Shown piece after piece: positions 57,926 to 64,000 of a stretch of 64,000 bases of DNA. Source of the DNA: Parabacteroides sp. (GTDB lineage: Bacteria > Bacteroidota > Bacteroidia > Bacteroidales > Tannerellaceae); contig JAFUOJ010000031.1 in NCBI GenBank assembly GCA_017481945.1, positions 1 through 64,000 on the forward strand. The letters are read 5' to 3'. Each line of letters begins with the position of its first letter. The stretch's first letter is position 1. The notes under the pieces were generated by a model. It made no database searches, was not told where the DNA came from, and was given only the letters and a program-made list of their open reading frames with translations. A program made the position numbers and the translations under genes.

Positions 57926-58552
57926 TTACATGCCGAGAGATACTTTAGGTAATATCAAGTCAAGTAATAACTTTACCGATTCTTCTACACTCAATTTTGA
58001 AGTATCCAAAGATAAATCTGGAGACTCAGGAGCTTCAAATGGAGCAGAAATACCCGTAAAGTTTTTAATTTCTCCTCTACGAGCCTTAGCATATAACCCC
58101 TTTACATCTCTTTTTTCACACTCTTCTATGGGTGTACTTACATATATCTCTAAAAAATTTTCTTCTCCAATGATAGAAGCAGCCATCTTTCTTAACTCAT
58201 TATTTGGGCTAATAAAAGCGGCAATCGTTATAATACCTGTATCAACAAATAATTTACTAACCTCAGCAATACGACGAATATTTTCTACGCGATCCTCAGC
58301 TGAAAAGCCTAAGTTATTATTAATTCCACTACGGATATTGTCTCCATCTAAGATTCTACACAATAAACCACGTTGATGTAATTCTCGCTCTAAAGCTATT
58401 GCTATCGTACTTTTTCCCGAACCACTCAGTCCCGTAAACCAAACCATTACACTGCGTTGCTTCAATAAGGCCTCTTTATCTTCACGGGTCATCATCTTCT
58501 CAAAAATAGGATAAATATACTGTTGCTCTGTATTTCTGTTCATTTGTTCCAT
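57926..58552 (-). CDS. cysC: Adenylylsulfate kinase
   Basis: 208 residues from the ATG at 58552. P-loop WFTGLSGSGKSTIAIA, DGDNIRSGINNNLGFSAEDR, and the lid region with SAPFEAPESPDL. Phosphorylates APS to PAPS. The frame extends to 58585 and overlaps the permease gene; 58552 or 58543 avoid the overlap. It is a separate gene between the SLC13 permease and cysD. Confidence 0.94.
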   Translation of the reverse strand: MEQMNRNTEQQYIYPIFEKMMTREDKEALLKQRSVMVWFTGLSGSGKSTIAIALERELHQRGLLCRILDGDNIRSGINNNLGFSAEDRVENIRRIAEVSKLFVDTGIITIAAFISPNNELRKMAASIIGEENFLEIYVSTPIEECEKRDVKGLYAKARRGEIKNFTGISAPFEAPESPDLSLDTSKLSVEESVKLLLDLILPKVSLGM

Positions 58553-58572
58553 TTTACGACTAACTAAATTGA

Positions 58573-60126
58573 TTAGAATTTCCAAATCATTGGTACAACG
58601 AATACCGATATTAAAAATGCTATTATATTCAATGGTAAGCCTATTTTTACAAAATCAGTAAACTTATAACTACCAATACCTTGTACAATTAAATTTGTTT
58701 GATATCCAATCGGTGTACTAAAACTTGCAGAAGCAGCCATACAAATCACAACAAAAAATGGTGTAGGATCTACTCCTAATTGAGTTGCAACCGATAAAGC
58801 AATAGGAAAACCTAAAGCAGCTGCAGCATTATTCGTAATTAATTCTGTAAAAACATTCGTAATAATAAAGACAATAGCTAATAATGCATACGGTCCTAAA
58901 CTACCTGATAACCCAATAATATTACGGGCTATTAAATCAGCAAAACCGGAATTTTCCATTGCTTTACTAATAGCAAAAGCACATGCAATCGTTATCAAGA
59001 TATCCCAAGATATATATTTAGTATATTTTTTAGGAGGAAATATCTTTGTCCATGCCATAATAATAGTAGTAATACATACAAAGAAAAACATATCCAAACG
59101 AATAGAAGGGAAAGCTTCTTTCACAAAAGGTAATTCTCCAATTGTTGCTCCTGTAATCATAAAAACCAATAAACCTAAAGCAAACCAACGTTTTCCTCGA
59201 GAAACAGGTTCAGGTTCATTATCACTTCCATTTGCTAATAACAAAAAGACGCTAGATTCACCCCAAGTTGGAATAAATGTATCATCAGCCCAAAGGACTA
59301 ATGTATCTCCTTCCTGCAACCGTACTTTATCTAAATCACGAGTAAACCGTTGTCCTCCACTCTTCACTTCTTTAACAATCGCTCCATAATGACGGGTGAA
59401 ATTAAATTCACCTAATGTCTTATTTATACCGGGGAAACGTGCGCCAATCACAGCCTCAACACGATGGAGATTTCCTCTATCGCTCTCTTCATCCTCCTCT
59501 ACATTACTAACACGAGAGTCTGGAAGTAATCGCTTAGAAAATAAAAACAGGTATAACATTCCTGCCAAAGCAATAATAACACCGACTTTTCCTAACTCAA
59601 ACATAGTAAATCCTTCATAACCGGCCTCTAACACCATTCCATGTACTACTAAATTTGTAGATGTACCGATTAAAGTACAAATTCCACCTAAAATAGTCAC
59701 ATAAGAAAGAGGAATTAGAAACTTTGTCGCAGGAAGATTCACAGATTCAGCCCAACGTTTAATAATTGGAGCAAAAATTACAACGACAGGTGTGTTATTC
59801 AAAAATGCAGAAATAAAGGCGATAGATGGTAACATCCGTAACTGAGCTCTGAAAATAGTAGTCTTACCACTTGGTAAAAGTTTCTTAATAATATGTCCTA
59901 AAGCTCCGCTTTGACGAACACCTTCACTAACAAGAAAAAGTAAACCTACCGTAATCATTCCTTTATTACTAAATCCCTCCAACATTTCTTTTGGAGTTAA
60001 GATTCCCGCACATAAAAATAGAACTACTACAGTAAGTAAGACCATCCCTGGTCTCATCTTATCCCATATCAAAGCTGCTAACATACCAATTAATGCTAAC
60101 AGCACAAATATTATTTCAAAACTCAT
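58573..60126 (-). CDS. SLC13/DASS-family permease with RCK domain, probable sulfate transporter
   Basis: 517 residues. Two halves of hydrophobic helices, a cytoplasmic RCK/TrkA-C domain (about 215-285, EAVIGARFPGINKTLGE), and the twin carboxylate motifs FLNNTPVVVIFAPI and ITNNAAAALGFPIALS; GTSTNLVVHG and PIGYQTNLIVQG bind anion and sodium. In this locus sulfate uptake for PAPS synthesis is the obvious role. First gene of the sulfation operon, promoter at 60162-60169. Confidence 0.9.
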   Translation of the reverse strand: MSFEIIFVLLALIGMLAALIWDKMRPGMVLLTVVVLFLCAGILTPKEMLEGFSNKGMITVGLLFLVSEGVRQSGALGHIIKKLLPSGKTTIFRAQLRMLPSIAFISAFLNNTPVVVIFAPIIKRWAESVNLPATKFLIPLSYVTILGGICTLIGTSTNLVVHGMVLEAGYEGFTMFELGKVGVIIALAGMLYLFLFSKRLLPDSRVSNVEEDEESDRGNLHRVEAVIGARFPGINKTLGEFNFTRHYGAIVKEVKSGGQRFTRDLDKVRLQEGDTLVLWADDTFIPTWGESSVFLLLANGSDNEPEPVSRGKRWFALGLLVFMITGATIGELPFVKEAFPSIRLDMFFFVCITTIIMAWTKIFPPKKYTKYISWDILITIACAFAISKAMENSGFADLIARNIIGLSGSLGPYALLAIVFIITNVFTELITNNAAAALGFPIALSVATQLGVDPTPFFVVICMAASASFSTPIGYQTNLIVQGIGSYKFTDFVKIGLPLNIIAFLISVFVVPMIWKF

Positions 60127-60161
60127 GTTCCTTTTCTGTAAGATGTTTTCCCGAAAAAGTG

Positions 60162-60169
60162 CAAATGTA
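60162..60169 (-). promoter_or_regulatory. -7 element for the sulfation operon
   Basis: TACATTTG on the minus strand fits TAnnTTTG, about 35 bases before the permease ATG at 60126. No operator-like repeat was seen in 60127-60311. Confidence 0.5.
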
Positions 60170-60311
60170 ATAAGAATCTTAAAGTTAAACGAACTCCAAG
60201 ATTCTATTTTTCACATTTATCTTACTTACAGACCAAAAGATTCAGTAAACAGAACAACTATTTATCTATTAAAAGAGCACTTTCAATTCAGTACACAACT
60301 TCACCCTATAC

Positions 60312-61136
60312 TTATACCGGTTTAGGTTTAACTATGAACCACGGATTATGTAAATCTTCTTTATTATATCGTAAAGGTGTTTTCTCATCTATATGATATA
60401 CCTCACATCCGGCAGCTTTTGCTATCGCATGACCTGCAGCTGTATCCCATTCCATTGTAGGAGCAAAACGAGGATAAACATCAGCTGCCCCATCAGCAAC
60501 CAAACATATTTTTAAACTACTACCACTGCTAATTAAAGTAACAGGTTGTCCTTGTTTACGTAAATTCTGAATAAATGCAGTCGTCTCCTCTGATTGATGA
60601 GAGCGAGAAGCGACCACAACAATACCTTGATGTCCCATAGTAACAGGTAGCCGAACTGCTTGTGCAAGAATATCATCTACCGCAGGCTGATTTGCACTAT
60701 CTATTCCTGTAATCTTAAAAGCACCTTGTAAATTAGAAGCAAAATATAATTCCTTTCTAACGGGTACATAAATAACCCCTAAAACAGGAACACCTTTCTC
60801 TACCAAGGCAATATTGACAGTAAATTCTCCATTTCTTTTTATAAACTCTTTTGTTCCATCCAATGGATCAACAATCCAAAGAGTATTCCATTCCGAACGT
60901 TCTGAAAAAGGTATTTCTTTTCCTTCTTCACTTAACACGGGAAAAGGTGTTACCGATAAAGCTAAAGATATTATTTTATGAGCTCTTTTATCTGCTTTTG
61001 TCAAAGGAGAGTCATCCGCTTTCTTCTCAATTTCAAAATTAGCATTTGGATCTGTATATACATCCATGATAGCTTTACCCGCATCAAGAGCTGCTCGTAT
61101 TGCAATATAAAGGTATTTAGAATTATCACTTGCCAT
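60312..61136 (-). CDS. cysQ: 3'(2'),5'-Bisphosphate nucleotidase
   Basis: 274 residues from the ATG at 61136. Inositol-monophosphatase fold with metal motifs LSEEGKEI and VDPLDGTKEFI, and WDTAAGHAIAKAAG at the end. Hydrolyses PAP, the by-product of sulfotransferases, to AMP, so it completes the sulfation cycle. The frame is open to 61190, but the promoter at 61161-61168 lies inside that extension and MASDNSKYLYIAIRAALDAG is the family-like start. Confidence 0.93.
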   Translation of the reverse strand: MASDNSKYLYIAIRAALDAGKAIMDVYTDPNANFEIEKKADDSPLTKADKRAHKIISLALSVTPFPVLSEEGKEIPFSERSEWNTLWIVDPLDGTKEFIKRNGEFTVNIALVEKGVPVLGVIYVPVRKELYFASNLQGAFKITGIDSANQPAVDDILAQAVRLPVTMGHQGIVVVASRSHQSEETTAFIQNLRKQGQPVTLISSGSSLKICLVADGAADVYPRFAPTMEWDTAAGHAIAKAAGCEVYHIDEKTPLRYNKEDLHNPWFIVKPKPV

Positions 61137-61160
61137 AATCGTATTCTTTACGTTTAAACA

Positions 61161-61168
61161 CAAATGTA
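61161..61168 (-). promoter_or_regulatory. -7 element for cysQ
   Basis: TACATTTG on the minus strand fits TAnnTTTG, same octamer as in front of the sulfation operon. It supports the start at 61136. Confidence 0.55.
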
Positions 61169-61315
61169 AAGACTTTCTTTTAATAACCAAGACTAAAAAT
61201 TCATTTTTCCACCTAAATTAGTTACATTTGAAATATCATCAGGAAGAATACTATTTATACGGAGATACCGGTTTAACTCATATAGTTAAAACAGACCGTT
61301 AAGCCAATATCCTAT

Positions 61316-61518
61316 AAAAAAAGAGCAAGGTACCAGGATCTAAACCTGCCCCTGCTCCCAAAACAGAGTAAATTTACTAAGATAATCATAGTTTTCAATC
61401 TGATTACCAAGTATTTCACTCAATAGAACAAGATGTTACACTTCTTACAGTTTACATGATATGCAAACTGCGACTTATTAGAAATTAAACTAATAAATTC
61501 TTATCAATTCTAATTACC
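61316..61518 (-). ncRNA. Candidate structured small RNA, about 200 nt
   Basis: A free-standing transcription unit without a coding frame. Promoter TATCTTTG (61524-61531) with a TTG 20 bases upstream; terminator hairpin GAGCAGGGG... / ...CCTTGCTC (61324-61358) followed by seven T. Between them at least three more stems form: TTATTAG/CTAATAA, CAGTTTGCAT/ATGTAAACTG (10 bp, triloop ATC), and GGTAATCA/TGATTATC. Size and layout fit a 6S-like or Bacteroidales-1-like RNA, but I cannot match a family. The Sir2 gene ends 130 bases upstream. Alternatively it is a long 3' UTR with an internal promoter. In the rest of 61169-61650 I see nothing else. Confidence 0.65.
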
Positions 61519-61523
61519 GCTAC

Positions 61524-61531
61524 AAAGATAA
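61524..61531 (-). promoter_or_regulatory. Promoter of the candidate small RNA
   Basis: TATCTTTG with TTG at a spacing of 20 bases, the best two-part match to the Bacteroidetes sigma consensus (TTTG, 19-21 bases, TAnnTTTG) seen in this window. Confidence 0.65.
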
Positions 61532-61650
61532 CTATTATTCCCATTATTATCAATGTTCTTATACCATAAATTATCAATCGACTATATCTTTTTTCAACGT
61601 TTCAACCTACCACCAGATCGGTATATTGTAGCTTTCTAATTACTCAATAT

Positions 61651-62322
61651 TTATAGCATTATCAGTTCTTTAATCAATTTATCCACTCCCTTTGTCGCAC
61701 TTTCCTTTATACGTACGAATCCATTGGGTACTTCCTTACTATTCGGGGCAATGATAAACTTCGGTACTTTGGAGTGCGCATAGTCAACTAAATTTGCGGC
61801 TGGATGAACGGTAAGCGAAGTTCCAATTACCACGAATATATCTGCTTCTTTAACATAATCCATTGCAACCTCCATTGCATAAACGTATTCTCCAAACCAT
61901 ACGATGAATGGTCTAAGTTGAGAGCCATCCTCTGCTTTATCTCCTAAACATATCGGTTTGTCTAAAGGATAGTCCTTTATGCAACATGGATTCAATCTAT
62001 CTTTGGAAGATGTTACCTTTGTCAGTTCTCCATGCAAATGAATAACGTGTGTACTGCCTGCTCTTTCATGCAGATTATCCACATTCTGTGTAAGAATAGT
62101 AACATCATACCATTTCTCCAATTCAACCAACATTTTGTGTGCATGGTTTGGCTCTACTCCCAACAACTGCTTCCTGCGATAATTGTAAAAGTCGAGAACG
62201 GCTTGCGGATTCTCCTCAAATCCTGCTACACTTGCCAATTTCTCTGCATCGTTATTCTTCCACAATCCGTTATCATCCCGAAATGTAGCCAACCCACTTT
62301 CGGCACTTATTCCTGCCACCAC
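61651..62322 (-). pseudogene. Sir2 NAD-dependent deacylase with disrupted N terminus
   Basis: The intact part, 223 codons from a GTG at 62322, reads as a sirtuin: GISAESGLATFRDDNGLW, LTQNVDNLHERAGS, HLHGELTK, RPFIVWFGE and VVIGTSLTVHPAANLV. A normal protein begins about ten residues earlier with a VVLTGAGISAESG strand. Here the first Gly of GAG is Val. A stop lies 11 codons upstream of the GTG in this frame, with no ATG between. The nearby ATG (complement at 62346-62348) is in another frame, and a third frame reads EKHFV, so two one-base shifts would restore a usual start. Either a recent pseudogene, a sequencing error in A-runs, or a shortened protein from GTG. Confidence 0.7.
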
Positions 62323-62398
62323 CTTTTGACGAAGTGTTTTTCTCCATTATTATGATAAGTAACTATTGAATCATTACCATTATATATAATCCGCTTGC

Positions 62399-62920
62399 CT
62401 AAGCTGTCCCAAAAACAATAATAAAATTCTTTTTATAAAGTTGTAAATTTCCATTTGTTGTTTTATAGAAATCCTTTTGATTACCGTTATACCCAGCCCA
62501 AAGACTAATAATCAATAATTTATTTGTAAAATCCAATTCTGTCCATTCATCAAACATTGGATATCTATAATTCTCACTGATTCGATTGTAAGCTGTATCT
62601 ATTTCCCAATCACCATTCGAGGATAATTTATGAGGAATATAGACAGTTAAAAATCTTTGTCCAGCTAATGGATGTGTAGTTATCAATTCTTTTTCATCAT
62701 CAAAATTTATATCTAAATAGAAAGATTTATATTCTTTAAAATCCTCCAATTTTATGTTGCTTGATTTGATATCAACCTCCACATCTGATAACAGAAACGT
62801 CGAATCTGAAATAAAGTTCATGCTATTTCCCACATGTAAATTATTAACCATTTGTTTTCCTTGTTGCTTGCAAGCTGATAATATCAGCAAACAGCCGATG
62901 GTAAATAATAGTTTCTTCAT
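62399..62920 (-). CDS. Hypothetical lipoprotein
   Basis: 173 residues. Lipoprotein signal with the lipobox at LILSAC (Cys about 17), then KQQGKQ. Mature part is beta-rich with FYLDINFDDEKELITTHPLAGQ, and may be a small immunoglobulin-like or lipocalin-like fold. I do not recognise a family. Its start overlaps the stop of the ADP-ribosylglycohydrolase gene by four bases, so the two are translationally coupled. Confidence 0.7.
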   Translation of the reverse strand: MKKLLFTIGCLLILSACKQQGKQMVNNLHVGNSMNFISDSTFLLSDVEVDIKSSNIKLEDFKEYKSFYLDINFDDEKELITTHPLAGQRFLTVYIPHKLSSNGDWEIDTAYNRISENYRYPMFDEWTELDFTNKLLIISLWAGYNGNQKDFYKTTNGNLQLYKKNFIIVFGTA

Positions 62921-63861
62921 TTCTCTACAAATTTCTGATAAAACTTCTGCATTACCTCTATAAACTCATTCGGAAGTATTTTCAGTACCTCCTTCCTGAT
63001 ATGCTCCGGTACACCACCGTAAAAGGCTTCAGCGATGCCTCCCGTAATGGCTCCCATTGTATCAGCATCGCCACCCAATGAAACCGCCAACCGAATGGAA
63101 CTTTCGTAATCGGTACTCTCCAAGAAAGCGATGATGGATTCAGGTACCGTACCTTGACAACTTTCGTTGAATTGATAAGCGGGACGTATTTCATCACAAG
63201 TTCTACTAAGGTCATAGCCGAAATAATCCTCTATATATTCCTTGATTTCCTGTTTACTTTTACCGGTACGAGCCAAAAAGATACAGGCTGCCGTAGCCTG
63301 TGCACCTTTGATACCTTCGGGATGATTGTGCGTAATCTCTGCACTTTGTCTGGCAGCTTCCAATGTTTCTTCCAAAGTATCAAAAGCCCAACCTACAGGA
63401 CTGACACGCATGGCAGAGCCATTGCCCCAACTATTATAAGGTTGTGGATCGTAAGCGTGAAGCCATTCCCAGAACATTCCGCCATAACCTGCAGGATAAC
63501 GATTGCCAAAATCTTGCATTATTCCCAACAAGCTATCTCCACTTAATAACCATTCCGCATTAGCTACAGTCATAACCGTATCGTCCGTATATCCAGAAGA
63601 ATCGCTGAATAATGGGAATGTCGTTTCTTTAAATGGTCTGAACTCATAAACAGAGCCTATGATGTCTCCTGCAATAGCACCAAGCAACAGATTCCCTTTA
63701 GGTGGAATTTCTTTACCTCTGCCAATGCCATTTCGTACACTCGTTCCTGTACATCGACAAATCTTTTTTAAAGAATGGTCTTTCTGTTCTTTGGGCTGTA
63801 TTTTCTTCAGGGCTTCTTCCTTTCTGAAAGCGGAAGCCAATATTTCTCTAATCTTGTTCAT
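62917..63861 (-). CDS. ADP-ribosylglycohydrolase family protein
   Basis: 314 residues. DraG/ARH-type all-alpha fold. Metal-binding motifs GYTDDTVMT (Asp pair) and SLGGDADTMGAITGG near the C terminus, and GAIAGDIIGSVYEF at the start of the domain. Removes ADP-ribose from proteins, nucleic acids or small molecules. An N-terminal extension of about 55 residues, rich in Lys and Glu with a CRCTG patch, comes before the domain. Next to a sirtuin gene, so the region forms an NAD/ADP-ribose theme. Confidence 0.88.
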   Translation of the reverse strand: MNKIREILASAFRKEEALKKIQPKEQKDHSLKKICRCTGTSVRNGIGRGKEIPPKGNLLLGAIAGDIIGSVYEFRPFKETTFPLFSDSSGYTDDTVMTVANAEWLLSGDSLLGIMQDFGNRYPAGYGGMFWEWLHAYDPQPYNSWGNGSAMRVSPVGWAFDTLEETLEAARQSAEITHNHPEGIKGAQATAACIFLARTGKSKQEIKEYIEDYFGYDLSRTCDEIRPAYQFNESCQGTVPESIIAFLESTDYESSIRLAVSLGGDADTMGAITGGIAEAFYGGVPEHIRKEVLKILPNEFIEVMQKFYQKFVEK

Positions 63862-63878
63862 ACTATTTACAATTTTGT

Positions 63879-64000
63879 TTACCCCCCAAAAAACTTCTGA
63901 AGAAATCTTTTAAGACCTCCCTCTTGTCTTTTATGTAAAGAATCTTCTTCCATTTCCAATACCACTCCGGCTACCATATATTCGCTGTTGGTTGTTTCAT
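63879..64000 (-). CDS. C-terminal fragment of an unidentified gene
   Basis: The last 39 codons and the stop of a gene entering from the right edge. It reads ETTNSEYMVAGVVLEMEED, then SLHKRQEGGLKRFLQKFFGG, an amphipathic basic end. It is followed by 17 bases and then the ADP-ribosylglycohydrolase start, so it is probably in the same operon. No family can be assigned. Confidence 0.6.
   Translation of the reverse strand, partial: ETTNSEYMVAGVVLEMEEDSLHKRQEGGLKRFLQKFFGG

Noticed and set aside
60125-60325. 66-codon plus-strand open frame
   Set aside because: No protein-like pattern, and it overlaps the promoter of the sulfation operon and the 3' end of cysQ.
61223-61230. TACATTTG on the plus strand as a promoter
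   Set aside because: No gene or terminator follows on the plus strand; it lies between the cysQ promoter and the small RNA terminator and is probably chance.

Overview
The window looks like chromosomal DNA from an AT-rich gut-type Bacteroidales (Bacteroides / Parabacteroides / Dysgonomonas-like). The signs are: promoters fitting the Bacteroidetes -7 consensus TAnnTTTG with no obvious Shine-Dalgarno sites; lineage-typical families (DUF6078, DUF6913, PCMD domain, lipocalin-like lipoproteins, GH43/GH106 enzymes, a fused ResB-CcsA protein); and a cysD/cysN/cysC/sulfotransferase locus like that of Bacteroides. No tRNA, rRNA, insertion sequence, phage or CRISPR array was recognised. Genus-level assignment is not possible by eye.

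Layout. (1) 1-11151, minus strand: a tightly spaced operon headed by an IclR regulator. It encodes a YVTN beta-propeller di-haem cytochrome, a chorismatase-like RidA-fold protein, a Cys-rich cupin lipoprotein, a 1332-residue protein combining NPCBM, hydrazine-synthase-alpha-like, two CxxCH and FGE-like parts, the ResB-CcsA cytochrome c maturation protein, and the start of a VOC protein. I cannot match this set to a described pathway; it is the best candidate for an undescribed system. (2) 11345-13558: L-serine dehydratase and a GH43 lipoprotein. (3) 13857-24271: glycerol-phosphate operon glpA-glpB-glpC, an sn-glycerol-1-phosphate dehydrogenase (AraM type), a GlpT paralogue, a HAD-IIA phosphatase and glpT, then a DUF5009-type membrane acyltransferase. 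(4) 24441-29722: tRNA-dihydrouridine synthase, then a GH106-like enzyme and an (alpha/alpha)6-barrel protein. (5) 29846-37047, plus strand: TauE/SafE permease, a divergent tryptophanase-family enzyme, DUF554 protein, aldose epimerase, M24 peptidase and alkaline phosphatase. (6) 37106-46175: lipid A-type acyltransferase, AraC regulator, complete RND efflux operon, acyltransferase 3. (7) 46223-51349: membrane-anchored alpha-toroid protein, EamA transporter, small hypotheticals, dapA, DUF6913. (8) 51346-61136, minus strand: ligA, PCMD protein, sulfotransferase, cysN, cysD, cysC, SLC13 permease and cysQ, which together form a complete PAPS-making and PAP-recycling sulfation locus. (9) 61316-61518: a strong candidate structured ncRNA with its own promoter and terminator. 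(10) 61651-64000: a sirtuin with a broken N terminus, a lipoprotein, an ADP-ribosylglycohydrolase and a partial gene.

A second theme is non-coding. Three intergenic regions carry arrays of short dyads at very regular spacing (42/41/42 bp at 32962-33116; 23/23 bp at 49295-49359; 22/22 bp at 57859-57920). Their arms covary, so the symmetry rather than the sequence seems to be conserved. Smaller phased repeats sit at the iclR start and upstream of the tryptophanase-like gene.
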